From Streptomyces griseus subsp. griseus (lineage in GTDB: Bacteria; Actinomycetota; Actinomycetes; Streptomycetales; Streptomycetaceae): DNA of 64,000 nucleotides. The stretch lies in assembly GCF_003610995.1 (NCBI RefSeq), contig NZ_CP032543.1, positions 4,278,001 through 4,342,000 on the forward strand. Direction: 5' to 3'. Of the stretch, positions 51,438-60,197 are shown one piece after another. Below the pieces are notes generated by a model, which worked only from the letters and a program-made list of their open reading frames with translations, was not told the origin of the DNA and did not search any database. Positions within the stretch are counted from its first letter, which is position 1. The number at the start of each line of letters is the position of its first letter. The translations under genes were made by a program, and so were the position numbers.

Positions 51438-52667
51438 CTACGCGTCGTGGCCGAACGGGCAGCCCAGCTCCACCGGCAGCTCGTACAGGTCGTTCTGCGT
51501 CACGATCGGTTTGTTGCGCAGCTCGGCGGCCGGGAGCGCCAGCTCCAGCTCCGGGAACCGCTCGTACAGCGCCGGGAGCGCGATGCCCGCCTCCAGGCGG
51601 GACAGGGCCGCGCCGGGGCAGATGTGCGGGCCGTGGCCGAAGGCGATGTGGCGGTTCGGGGTGCGGGTGGCGTCGAACTCGCCCGCCGTCGGGCCGTACT
51701 GCTCCTCGTCCCGGCCCAGTGCGCCGAACGAGATGATCAGGCCCTCGCCCTTCGGCAGCACCTTGTCGCCCACCTCGATGTCCTCCGTGGCGAAGCGGAT
51801 CAGGACGTGGGAGGTCGGGGTGTTCCAGCGCAGCGTCTCCTCGATCACGCCGTCCCACGGGATCTCGCCGTTGAGGACCTGCTTGCGCTGCTCCGGGTGG
51901 GTCTGGAGCGCCTCCACCACGTTGACGATCAGGCTGATCGTGGTCTCATGTCCGGCGGCGATGATCAGTTGCAGCGTGTTGACGATCTCCTCGTCGGTGA
52001 GGTGGTCGCCGTTCTCCGAGGCCGCGATCAGGGCGCTCGTCAGGTCGTCGCCGGGGTTCGTCCGCTTGTCGTTGACGATCTTCGTGAAGAGGGCGCCCAG
52101 GTCCGCCATCATCTGCGGGACCTCCTCCGGCGGCGTCTGTGTCGAGAAGAACTTCTCGAACAGCTCCTTGAGGCGCGGGTGGTCCGCCGCGTCCACGCCC
52201 ATCAGCTCGCTGATCACGTTCATCGGGAGCGGGTAGGCGAACTCCGCCTTCAGGTCCACCGGCTGCCCGGCCGGGAGCGCGGCCAGCTTCTCCAGGCTCG
52301 CGTGCGTCAGCGCCTCGATGCCTGCCCGCAGCCGTTCCACCCGCTTCACCGTGAGCGCCTGCGCCACCAGCGTACGGAGCCGGCGGTGGTCGGCCCCGTC
52401 GACCGTCAGCATGGAGCGGCCCGGGTTGGCCAGGCCGATCAGCGGCCAGTCCATCGGTATCTCGCCCCGCTGCCAGGCGTTCCAGACGTTGATGTCCTTG
52501 ACCACCCGGCTGTCGGTGAGCAGCGCGCGGGCCTCCGCGTGGCGGGTGACCGCGTAGACGTGCACCCCGCCCGGCAGCTCCACCTCGGCCAGTGGACCGG
52601 CCGCCCGCAGCGCGGCGCCCTCGCCGTCGAGGTCTCTGACGAAGGGGTCGAGCGCGATGCGGGTCAT
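51438..52667 (-). CDS. Cytochrome P450 (CYP154-like) of a conservon
   Basis: A 409-residue bacterial P450. I-helix AGHETT at 238-243 (acid-alcohol pair), ExxR Glu277-Arg280 in EETLRWNTP, and heme ligand Cys350 in FGHGPHICPG are all canonical, so it should be a competent monooxygenase. Its ATG overlaps the stop of the upstream P450 (ATGA at 52664-52667), so it is the last gene of the cvn operon. In other Streptomyces the last conservon P450 is often CYP154; I assign that by position and likeness. The substrate is unknown. Confidence 0.9.
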   Translation of the reverse strand: MTRIALDPFVRDLDGEGAALRAAGPLAEVELPGGVHVYAVTRHAEARALLTDSRVVKDINVWNAWQRGEIPMDWPLIGLANPGRSMLTVDGADHRRLRTLVAQALTVKRVERLRAGIEALTHASLEKLAALPAGQPVDLKAEFAYPLPMNVISELMGVDAADHPRLKELFEKFFSTQTPPEEVPQMMADLGALFTKIVNDKRTNPGDDLTSALIAASENGDHLTDEEIVNTLQLIIAAGHETTISLIVNVVEALQTHPEQRKQVLNGEIPWDGVIEETLRWNTPTSHVLIRFATEDIEVGDKVLPKGEGLIISFGALGRDEEQYGPTAGEFDATRTPNRHIAFGHGPHICPGAALSRLEAGIALPALYERFPELELALPAAELRNKPIVTQNDLYELPVELGCPFGHDA

Positions 52668-53926
52668 GCGGGGCCTCCGAGGCTTCCGGGTCTGCCGAGG
52701 GCGGGCGTGGGTGTGAAGATCACCGGCAGGTCCGTCAGACCGCGCAGCCACGGCGAAGGGCGGCGGGTGAGCTGCTCGGCGGGGACGGCGAGGTCCACGT
52801 CCGGCAGCCGGTCCAGCAGGACCTCGATGCCGGTACGGGCGATGACCTCGGCGGTCTCCTGGGCCGGGAACGGGCAGCGGTGCTCGCCGTGCCCGAAGGA
52901 GAGGAAGGCGTTGTTGCCGCCGGTCAGCGCCGAGCCGTCGGTCCGCACCTGCGGGTCCCCGTTGGCGGCGGCGAGGCCGAGGAGCAGCAGGTCACCGGCG
53001 CGGATGTGGCGTCCGCCCAGGTGGGTGTCGCGGGCGGCCCAGCGGCCCGCCACGTTCTGCGTCGGGGTGTCCTCCCAGAGGACCTCGTTCATCGCTTCCG
53101 CGACGCTGTGGCGGCCGCCCGAGAGCGAGGCGGCGAACCGGTCGTCGGTGAGCATCAGGCGCAGCGAGTTGCCCATCCAGTCGGCGGTCGGCTGGTGCCC
53201 GGCCGCCATCATCACCATGAGGTCCTGGGCGACCTCCTCGTCGGTGAACCCGCCGGGGTCGGCGATCATCCGGGTGGCGACATCGTCGCCGGGCTCCGCG
53301 TGCTTGTCGGCCAGCAGCTGGAACATCGAGGTGCCCAGGTGCTGCTGTCCGGCCAGCGCCCGCTCCCGGCCGTCGATCATGTCGTTGATCGCGCCGACCA
53401 GGGGGTACGCCTCCTCGTCGGAGAAGCCGTAGATCCTGGCCAGGACCAGGGCGGGGAGCAGCTTGGCGTACTCCGCGATGATGTCGACCGCGCCCCTGGT
53501 GCAGAACCGGTCGATCAGCTCGTCCGCGAACTCCTCCGCGTACCGCTTCAGGGAGAACGGGTCGACGCCCTCCAGCGCGTTGCTGATCATCATCGCGCGG
53601 ACGCTGTGGCGCTCGCCGACCGTGTAGAGGATCGAGGGCTGCTTGCGCCCGATCATCGGCAGCAGCGGCCAGTCGTCGGGGATGCGCTCCCACTGGTTCC
53701 ACAGCTCGGAGTCCCGGCTGAAGAGGACCGGGTCGCCGGTGACCTGGTGCAGTTCGCGGTAGCCGAGGACGAGCCAGGCGGGCACGTCGCCGTCCAGCAC
53801 GACCGGGGCGACGGCGCCGTGGTCGCGCCGCATCTCCCGGTAGAGCTGGATGGGGTCGCTCTGGAAGCGGGGCCCGGACAGGGGTACGGACCCGTGGGTG
53901 ACGGGGCAGCCGGAGGTGGTGGTCAC
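52664..53926 (-). CDS. Cytochrome P450 (CYP157-like) lacking the ExxR motif
   Basis: A 420-residue P450. Heme Cys351 is present in SFGHGEHRCPF. The K-helix reads EVLWEDTPTQN (281-291), so the normally invariant Arg of ExxR is Trp; the I-helix reads AGHQPT (242-247), with Gln in place of the acidic residue. Both departures are known in the CYP157 family of Streptomyces conservons. It may be catalytically impaired or act as a redox or structural partner of the second P450. Start GTG 53926 overlaps the CvnD stop by four bases. Confidence 0.9.
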   Translation of the reverse strand: MTTTSGCPVTHGSVPLSGPRFQSDPIQLYREMRRDHGAVAPVVLDGDVPAWLVLGYRELHQVTGDPVLFSRDSELWNQWERIPDDWPLLPMIGRKQPSILYTVGERHSVRAMMISNALEGVDPFSLKRYAEEFADELIDRFCTRGAVDIIAEYAKLLPALVLARIYGFSDEEAYPLVGAINDMIDGRERALAGQQHLGTSMFQLLADKHAEPGDDVATRMIADPGGFTDEEVAQDLMVMMAAGHQPTADWMGNSLRLMLTDDRFAASLSGGRHSVAEAMNEVLWEDTPTQNVAGRWAARDTHLGGRHIRAGDLLLLGLAAANGDPQVRTDGSALTGGNNAFLSFGHGEHRCPFPAQETAEVIARTGIEVLLDRLPDVDLAVPAEQLTRRPSPWLRGLTDLPVIFTPTPALGRPGSLGGPA

Positions 53927-54570
53927 GGGGCGGGCTCCGGGGTCGGGGCGGCCGCCGCGAGCGCCGCCCCGGGGGCGGCGAGCAGGCGGGCCGCGGAGAG
54001 CGCGGCGAGGTGCTCCACGAGCGTGATGAGCACGTATTTGCTGGAGGACCGGTCCCGGGCGTCGCACTCCACCAGCGGCACGTCGTCCGCGAGGTCCAGG
54101 GCCTCGCGGATCTGCTGCTCGCTGTGGAGCGGGCCGCCGAAGTCGTTGCACGCCACGATGAACGGCGTGCCGTGGTGCTCCAGGCGGTCGATGGCGTACC
54201 AGGAGTCGGCGAGCCGGCGGGTGTCCACCAGGACGACCGCGCCGAGCGTGCCGGAGAACAGCCGGTCCCACAGGAACCAGAACCGCTCCTGTCCGGGCGC
54301 GCCGAAGAGGTACAGCACCGAGCGTTCGTCGAGGGTGATGCGGCCGAAGTCGAACGCCACGGTGGTGGACGACTTGGCCTGCACGCCGTCGAGGTGGTCG
54401 ACGGCCTCGCCCGCGCGGGTCATCGTCTCCTCCGTGTTGAGCGGACGGATCTCGCTCACGGATCGGACCATGGTGGTCTTGCCGACCCCGAAGCCGCCGA
54501 CGACAACGATCTTGAGTCCGTTGTCCGCGGTGTCGCTCAGGGTGGCGCGGTCAGAGGTTGCGGAGTCCAA
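53923..54570 (-). CDS. cvnD: Conservon GTPase (CvnD)
   Basis: A 215-residue small GTPase related to MglA/Rab-type proteins. VVGGFGVGKTTMVRSVSEI is the P-loop (G1), TVAFDFGRITLD lies at the switch region, LYLFGAPGQERFWFLWDRLF is G3 (G-x-P-G-Q) and VACNDFGG replaces the usual NKxD at G4. The start is a TTG at 54570, overlapping the cvnC end by 20 bases; an upstream GTG/ATG would give non-conserved sequence. It should cycle between GTP and GDP in contact with CvnA-C at the membrane. Confidence 0.92.
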   Translation of the reverse strand: MDSATSDRATLSDTADNGLKIVVVGGFGVGKTTMVRSVSEIRPLNTEETMTRAGEAVDHLDGVQAKSSTTVAFDFGRITLDERSVLYLFGAPGQERFWFLWDRLFSGTLGAVVLVDTRRLADSWYAIDRLEHHGTPFIVACNDFGGPLHSEQQIREALDLADDVPLVECDARDRSSSKYVLITLVEHLAALSAARLLAAPGAALAAAAPTPEPAP

Positions 54571-54922
54571 CGAGCACCTGTTCCAGGATGTCGGGGTCGG
54601 GGAGCCGGTCCGCGACACGGGCGGTACGGGGGTGGCGGGCGCTGATCCGGCCGGTGTCCAGCAGGTCGCACAGCATGATGCGGACGATGCTGACCGGCAG
54701 GCTCAGGTTCGCGGCGATCTCGACGACGGCGGTGGGGCCCAGGCACATCCGCAGGATCGCGACGTGCTCCGACTGCATGCCGGGGGCCGGGTCGCACTCG
54801 GCGACGACGAGGGTCACCAGGTCGAAGGCGGCCGAGTCGGAGCGGCTGCGTCCCCCGGTGAGGGTGTACAGCCGGTCCGGATCGTCGTCGCGGCCCGGGC
54901 GGGGGCGGGGCGCCGTCGTCAT
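54551..54922 (-). CDS. cvnC: Conservon DUF742 protein (CvnC)
   Basis: A 123-residue protein of the DUF742 family. YTLTGGRSRSDSAAFDLVTL is the diagnostic motif, and the following helices (HVAILRMCLGPTAVVEIAAN, LPVSIVRIMLCDLLDTG) look like a degenerate winged helix without DNA-contacting residues. It is thought to be an adaptor in the CvnA-D complex. Its ATG overlaps the cvnB stop by 4 bases (54919-54922). Confidence 0.93.
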   Translation of the reverse strand: MTTAPRPRPGRDDDPDRLYTLTGGRSRSDSAAFDLVTLVVAECDPAPGMQSEHVAILRMCLGPTAVVEIAANLSLPVSIVRIMLCDLLDTGRISARHPRTARVADRLPDPDILEQVLVGLRNL

Positions 54923-55341
54923 ACGGCCGGACTCTCTGCCGCGGGTGTGCGCGGCGGGGCGACGAGGTGTTCGCCGAGCTGTTCGACGAGCTCGCTCATG
55001 TTGTGGCCCACCAGGCCCACGTCGGATTCCTCGTCGGCGACGACGGCCAGGTGGGCGCCCGCGCCCGCCTCGACGATGAACAGCACACCGCCGTAGAACT
55101 CGGCCATCGCGGAGCGTACGCCGCCGGTGCCGTCACCGAACTCGATGGACGCGCCGTGCGAGAGGCTCTGGATCCCGGCGGAGATCGCGGCCAGCTGGTC
55201 GGCCTGGTCGACCGAGAGCTCGGGGGTGCGGCACAGCTTGAGGCCGTCGCGGGACAGGACGAGGGCGTGGCGGGTTCCGGGGGTGCGGTCGAGCAGCCCC
55301 TCCAGCAGCCAGTTGAGCTTCTCGTCGGTGGTCGCGGTCAT
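54919..55341 (-). CDS. cvnB: Conservon roadblock/LC7 protein (CvnB)
   Basis: A 140-residue roadblock/LC7 domain protein. LNWLLEGLLDRTPGTRHALV, LSRDGLKLCRTPELSVDQAD and GGVLFIVEAGAGAHLAVVAD are the alternating strand and helix elements; such domains act as GTPase-activating or scaffold partners of MglA-like GTPases. ATG 55341 overlaps the cvnA stop by 4 bases (55338-55341). Confidence 0.93.
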   Translation of the reverse strand: MTATTDEKLNWLLEGLLDRTPGTRHALVLSRDGLKLCRTPELSVDQADQLAAISAGIQSLSHGASIEFGDGTGGVRSAMAEFYGGVLFIVEAGAGAHLAVVADEESDVGLVGHNMSELVEQLGEHLVAPPRTPAAESPAV

Positions 55342-56882
55342 CGGGTGTTGCCTTCCGGGTGCGGGGAGTTGGCACGTACGGCCCGGCTGAAGGTGCTGAA
55401 GCGCGCTGCCTGGACCTTCGGGTCGGTGGTACGGGCCCGGGGGGTTTCGGCTCTGCCGGGGGTGGCGTTGCCGGTACGGGACTCTGCGGCGGCCAGGGTG
55501 CGGCCGCGGCGGCGCTTGGGCAGGCCGCTCTCGCCGAGCGCGGGCACGGTGCCGGTGGATTCGGACTCCGACTGCGGCGTCGGCTCTCCCGCCGGGGAGG
55601 GCGACGAGGAGGTGTCGTCGCCGGCGAGGGACCGGGCCGTGGGCGCGGCGTCGGAGGCGCCGGTGCCCTCGGCGGAGGCGTGGGACGGCTCCGGCTCGGC
55701 GGACGCGGAGGCGGCGGTGCCGGCCGGGAGTGCGGCGGCCGGGCCGGGCGACGGAGCGGTCACCCGCGAGATCAGGTCCTGCGGCAGCATCATCAGCGCG
55801 CCGGTACCGCCGCGCGCCGAGGGCCGGAAGGAGACCGTCAGTCCGTGCTTGCGGGCCAGCCGGCCGACGACGGCGAGACCGAGCCGGGTGCCGGAGAGGT
55901 TGGTGAGGTCCTGGTTCTCGGCCGAGACGGCCTTCTCCGCGCGGCGCAGCTGCACCTCGCTCATGACCAGGCCGCTGTCCTCGACGGTGATGACGATGCC
56001 CGCCGGGACCTCCTCCACGTAGACGTGGACCTCGGCGGTGGGCGGCGAGAAGTTGGCCGCGTTGTCGAGGAGTTCGGCGAGCGCGTGCATGACGCCCTCG
56101 GCCGCGTGCCCGGCGATCGCGACATCGCTGGTGGAGTGGAGGCGGACGCGCTGGTAGCTGCCGATGCGGCCCATCGCGCCGCGCAGGATCGACTCCATGA
56201 CGATCGGCTTGGCCCAGCGCCGCCCGGAACGCGCCCCGGTCAGTACGGCGATGGAGTCGGCGAGCCGGCCCGCCTGGGCGGTGCGGTGGTCGAGGTAGAG
56301 CAGGTCCCCGAGCACGGACTCGTCGGTGTGCCGGTGCTCCATCTCCCGCAGGTCGGCCAGCATGCTGGTGGCCAGGGCCTGCATGCGCCCGGCCGCGTTG
56401 GCGCAGGCCGCGACGGCGGCGGACCGCTCGGTCTCGGCGCGGGTGGCGCGGGCGGTGAGCCGGTCGACGGTGACGGAGAGCCGGGACCGCTCGGTGGCGG
56501 CCTCCGCGGCGATCCGCTCGTTCTCGGCGCGGGCCTCGGCGGTGACCCGGGCGGTCTCGGCGGAGGCGGCGGCCTTGATCCTGGCCGTCTCCGCGGTGAA
56601 GCGCTGGGCCTCGGCGGCGGAGGCGGAGACCAGGCGCGAGGTCTCGGAGGTGAACCGCTGGCTGTCGGCGGCCCGCAGGGAGCGCAGGGTGCGCGCGGCA
56701 CCCAGGGTGTGGACGGTGACGGCCACGCAGACGCTCAGCAGCACGGCGGCCGCGCCCGCGCCCCAGGCCAGCGGGGTCCGTACCGAATCGGGGGCCGTGG
56801 CCACGGCCCACAGAGTCAGCGTGCCGGTGGCGGCTGCCGAGATCAGCAGGGCGAGTGCGGTGGGCCTGAATGAGGGGCGCAA
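55338..56882 (-). CDS. cvnA: Conservon sensor histidine kinase-like protein (CvnA)
   Basis: A 514-residue membrane protein. Two transmembrane helices (about residues 8-28 and 38-60) have almost nothing between them outside, so any signal is sensed in or near the membrane. A long coiled coil follows (about 65-165, repeating ETARI, AEARAENER). The C-terminal HATPase domain has LAELLDNAANFSPP (N-box), VEDSGLVMSE and GTRLGLAVVGRLARKHG (G-box). A His phospho-acceptor may be EMEHRHTDES. There is no response regulator, as expected for conservons. The tail is disordered and Ala/Pro/Ser-rich. TTG 56882 has GAGGA 7 bases upstream. Confidence 0.92.
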   Translation of the reverse strand: MRPSFRPTALALLISAAATGTLTLWAVATAPDSVRTPLAWGAGAAAVLLSVCVAVTVHTLGAARTLRSLRAADSQRFTSETSRLVSASAAEAQRFTAETARIKAAASAETARVTAEARAENERIAAEAATERSRLSVTVDRLTARATRAETERSAAVAACANAAGRMQALATSMLADLREMEHRHTDESVLGDLLYLDHRTAQAGRLADSIAVLTGARSGRRWAKPIVMESILRGAMGRIGSYQRVRLHSTSDVAIAGHAAEGVMHALAELLDNAANFSPPTAEVHVYVEEVPAGIVITVEDSGLVMSEVQLRRAEKAVSAENQDLTNLSGTRLGLAVVGRLARKHGLTVSFRPSARGGTGALMMLPQDLISRVTAPSPGPAAALPAGTAASASAEPEPSHASAEGTGASDAAPTARSLAGDDTSSSPSPAGEPTPQSESESTGTVPALGESGLPKRRRGRTLAAAESRTGNATPGRAETPRARTTDPKVQAARFSTFSRAVRANSPHPEGNTR

Positions 56883-56995
56883 TCGGAGTCCTCGGTGGCG
56901 GACGGGGCGGAAGAGGTGAAACCGCGCCGGTCGAATCCGGACAGTTCACCACGGGTACGGGCGATCGTGCACAACTGGAGCTGATAGTTCCTGCT

Positions 56996-57022
56996 CAAGT
57001 CTTGGTCACTATAGGAGACTTG
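56996..57022. promoter_or_regulatory. Inverted repeat in the conservon promoter region
   Basis: CAAGTC (56996-57001) and GACTTG (57017-57022) flank TATAGG in an AT-richer stretch of the 242-bp divergent gap between cvnA and the FAD/Fe-S gene. It may be a regulatory site or promoter element; nothing else is recognisable in this gap. Confidence 0.35.
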
Positions 57023-57124
57023 ACGGTCTGTTTGGGAAGAACTTGTGGGCTTTTTTGTGCCGCTTGAGGGAATTTGTCCGCCCGCATCCCAAGAGTTCAT
57101 CAGTACCGACGGCATGCTGAAGCC

Positions 57125-60118
57125 ATGGCCGAACAGCATCGCCCGACCGCCGAAGTCCCCGACGGGTTCGCCGCCGCGCTCCGCTCCGCCGTGCGCGGCG
57201 AGAGCGATTTCGGGCCGACCGCCCGGGCTCTGACGACGATGGACGCCTCCAACTACCGCCGCGTCCCGCTCGGCGTCCTCGCCCCGCGCGACACCGACGA
57301 CATCGCGGCCGCGCTGGCGGTCTGCCAGGAGTACGGAGTCCCCGTCGTGCCGCGCGGCGGCGGCACGTCGATCGCCGGCCAGGCCACCGGCACGGGCCTC
57401 GTCCTGGACCTCACCCGCCATCTGCGCGCGATCCTCGACCTGGACCCGGCCGCCCGCACCGCCACCGTCCAGCCCGGCGTCATCCTGGACGACCTGCGGA
57501 CGGCCGCCGCCCCGCACGGCCTCACCTTCGGCCCCGACCCGTCCACGCACAGCCGCTGCACCCTCGGCGGCATGATCGGCAACAACTCCTGCGGCTCGCA
57601 CTCGGTGGCCTGGGGCACGACGGCGGACAACGTGCGGGCGCTGTCGGTGGTGCGGTACGGGGGCGAGGCGCTGCGGCTGGAGCAGGGGGCGCCCCGGCGA
57701 GGAAAGGAGCGCGGCCCCGGCGGCGTACGCGAAGAGACGGCTCACGGCTCCCGTGGCGTGCGTGGAAGGACGGCTCACGGCCCCGAAGCCGTACGCGCAA
57801 AGACGCTTCACGGCCCCGAAGGCGTACGCGAACTCGTCGACGCCCACCTCGCCCTCCTCCGCACCGGCTACCCCGGCCTCCCGCGCCGCATCTCCGGCTA
57901 CGCGCTGGACGCCCTGCTCCCCGAACACCCCGGCGGCCCCGACCCCGTACGGGCCTTCTGCGGCAGTGAGGGCACCCTCGCCGTGGTCACCGAGGCGACC
58001 GTCCGCCTGGTCGAGGCCCCGCGCGCCCGGGCCCTGGCCGTCCTCGGGTACGCCGACGAGTCCGCGGCGGCCGAGGCGGCCCCCGGCCTCCTCCCGTACC
58101 GCCCGCTCACCGTCGAGGGCATGGCCGCCGACCTCGTACGCGAACCGGCCGGGCTGCCCCGCGGGGCCGCCTGGCTCTTCGTCGAGACGGGCGGCGCCAC
58201 CCCGGCCGAGGCGAAGGCGCACGCCGAGCGCATCCTGCGGGCGGCCGACGCGGTGGACGGCACCGTCGTCACCGACCCGGCCGGACAGCGGGCCCTGTGG
58301 CGCATCCGCGAGGACGCCTCCGGCACCGCGACCCGGATGCCCGACGGCAGGGAGGCGTGGCCCGGCTGGGAGGACTGCGCGGTCCCGCCCGCCCGGCTCG
58401 GCCCCTACCTCCGCGACTTCCGCGCCCTGCTCGCCCAGCACGGCCTGCGCGGAACGCCGTACGGCCACTTCGGCGACGGCTGCATCCACGTGCGCATCGA
58501 CTTCGACCTGCTGACACCGGCGGGTGTGGCCGGGTTCCGCCGCTTCTCCGAGGAGTTGGCGGACCTCGTCGTCGCGCACGGCGGCTCCCTCAGCGGCGAG
58601 CACGGCGACGGCCAGGCGCGAGCGGAGCTGCTGCCCCGGATGTACGGGGACGAACTCGTCGCCCTCTTCGGCGCGTTCAAGGACCTGTGGGACCCGGACG
58701 GCGGCCTGAACCCGGGTGTGCTCGCCCGCCCGGCGCCCCTGGACACCAACCTCCGCTTCGCCGTCCTGCCGAAGCGCCCGGTGGACGTGGAGTTCGGCTA
58801 CCCGCAGGACGGCGGCGACTTCGCGGGCGCGGTACGGCGGTGTGTCGGCGTCGCCAAGTGCCGTACGGAGGCGGCCCCGGGCGCGGGGGTGATGTGCCCC
58901 TCCTTCCGCGCGACCGGCGAGGAGGCGCACTCGACGCGGGGGAGGGCCCGGCTGCTGCACGAGATGCTGGCGGGTGAGGTGATCACGGACGGCTGGCGGA
59001 GCACGGAGGTGCGGGACGCACTCGATCTCTGCCTCTCCTGCAAGGGGTGCCGCAGCGACTGTCCGGTGGGTGTCGACATGGCCACGTACAAGGCGGAGTT
59101 CCTGCACCACCACTACCGGGGCCGCCTCCGCCCCGCCGCCCACTACGCGATGGGCCGCCTCCCGCGGTGGCTGCGCCTGGCCACACCCTTCGCCCGCCCC
59201 CTCAACGCCCTGGCCCGGGTGCGCCCGTTGGCCGCCCTCGCGAAACGGCTGGCGGGGATCGCGCCCGAGCGGGCGATCCCGGTGCTGGCGACGGAGACGT
59301 ACAGCCGTTGGCTGCGGGGGCATCTGGGCAGGGGGGCGCGCATCCTCCCCTCCGACCGGGTGGTGCGGCTCTGGGCGGACACCTTCACCGAGCACCTGTC
59401 CCCGCAGGTGGGCCGGGCGGCGGTCCGGGTGCTGGAGGAGGCGACGGGACGCACGGTGCTGCCGCCGCCGAGCGGGGTGTGCTGCGGCCTCACCTACGTC
59501 TCGACCGGCCAGCTGGACGCGGCCCGCAGGGTGATGCGCCGCACCCTGGACCGGGTGGACCCGCTCCCCGGCCACCCGCTCGTCGTCCTCGAACCGAGCT
59601 GCGCCGCCACCCTCCGTACCGACCTGCCCGAACTCCTCCCCGACGACCCGCGCGCCGCCGAACTGGCCGCGAGCGTGCGGACCTTGGCCCAGTACCTGGA
59701 GGAGTACGCCCCCGACTGGACCCCGCCCCGCCTGGACCGCCCGGTCGCCGGCCAGACCCACTGCCACCAGCACGCGGTCCTCGGGGACGCGGCGGAGCGG
59801 CGGCTGCGGGAGCGGATGGGGCTGACCGGGGAGCTGAGCGGCGGCTGCTGCGGGCTGGCCGGGAACTTCGGCTTCGAGAAGGGCCACTGGGAGGTTTCCG
59901 TTGCGTGTGCGGAGGAGCGACTACTGCCTGCGGTACGGGGGTCGGAGCCCGGTGCGGAGCTGCTGGCGGACGGGTTCTCCTGCCGTACGCAACTGGACCA
60001 GCTGGCCGGGCGGCGGGCGCGGCACTTGGCGGAGGTGATCGCGGAGGGGATCGGGGAGGGGACCGCTTCCGTGAGCGAGGACGGGCCGCGGTTCCGGGAG
60101 CTGGAGGAGGGCCGGTGA
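57125..60118 (+). CDS. FAD-linked dehydrogenase with C-terminal 4Fe-4S and CCG domains
   Basis: A 997-residue fusion related to D-lactate/D-2-hydroxyglutarate dehydrogenases. VPRGGGTSIAGQATGTGLVL (about residues 77-96) is the FAD-binding loop, STHSRCTLGGMIGNNSCGSH follows, and the catalytic cap contains HFGDGCIHVRIDFD and SLSGEHGDGQARAE. After about residue 560 come CVGVAKC with GVMCPSFRATGEE, and CLSCKGCRSDCPVGVD, the Fe-S ligands. Two CCG modules follow (GVCCGLTYVS and GGCCGLAGNFG). It should oxidise a 2-hydroxyacid and pass electrons to the chain. An 11-residue tandem repeat (33-bp units, 57722-57820) interrupts the FAD domain. Confidence 0.92.
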   Translation: MAEQHRPTAEVPDGFAAALRSAVRGESDFGPTARALTTMDASNYRRVPLGVLAPRDTDDIAAALAVCQEYGVPVVPRGGGTSIAGQATGTGLVLDLTRHLRAILDLDPAARTATVQPGVILDDLRTAAAPHGLTFGPDPSTHSRCTLGGMIGNNSCGSHSVAWGTTADNVRALSVVRYGGEALRLEQGAPRRGKERGPGGVREETAHGSRGVRGRTAHGPEAVRAKTLHGPEGVRELVDAHLALLRTGYPGLPRRISGYALDALLPEHPGGPDPVRAFCGSEGTLAVVTEATVRLVEAPRARALAVLGYADESAAAEAAPGLLPYRPLTVEGMAADLVREPAGLPRGAAWLFVETGGATPAEAKAHAERILRAADAVDGTVVTDPAGQRALWRIREDASGTATRMPDGREAWPGWEDCAVPPARLGPYLRDFRALLAQHGLRGTPYGHFGDGCIHVRIDFDLLTPAGVAGFRRFSEELADLVVAHGGSLSGEHGDGQARAELLPRMYGDELVALFGAFKDLWDPDGGLNPGVLARPAPLDTNLRFAVLPKRPVDVEFGYPQDGGDFAGAVRRCVGVAKCRTEAAPGAGVMCPSFRATGEEAHSTRGRARLLHEMLAGEVITDGWRSTEVRDALDLCLSCKGCRSDCPVGVDMATYKAEFLHHHYRGRLRPAAHYAMGRLPRWLRLATPFARPLNALARVRPLAALAKRLAGIAPERAIPVLATETYSRWLRGHLGRGARILPSDRVVRLWADTFTEHLSPQVGRAAVRVLEEATGRTVLPPPSGVCCGLTYVSTGQLDAARRVMRRTLDRVDPLPGHPLVVLEPSCAATLRTDLPELLPDDPRAAELAASVRTLAQYLEEYAPDWTPPRLDRPVAGQTHCHQHAVLGDAAERRLRERMGLTGELSGGCCGLAGNFGFEKGHWEVSVACAEERLLPAVRGSEPGAELLADGFSCRTQLDQLAGRRARHLAEVIAEGIGEGTASVSEDGPRFRELEEGR
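57722..57835 (+). repeat. 33-bp tandem repeat inside the FAD dehydrogenase gene
   Basis: Units 57722-57754, 57755-57787, 57788-57820 and a partial one to about 57835. They encode GVREETAHGSR, GVRGRTAHGPE, AVRAKTLHGPE and GVREL, in frame, so the protein remains open. Homologous enzymes normally join these segments with a short loop. Confidence 0.88.
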
Positions 60119-60197
60119 AGGCCGGCGTGGGCTTTGCGGCTGCGCGGTCGGCCGGGGACCCCGTCTGCCGGATCCCCGGGACGGCGTTCGCCCGGCC

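Noticed and set aside
55338..56882. Classical two-component system around CvnA
   Set aside because: There is no response regulator; the roadblock, DUF742 and GTPase genes identify a conservon instead.
56843..59887. Open reading frame of 1,014 codons on the minus strand opposite the FAD/Fe-S dehydrogenase
   Set aside because: The plus-strand frame has complete FAD and Fe-S motifs; the antisense frame has none and shadow composition.
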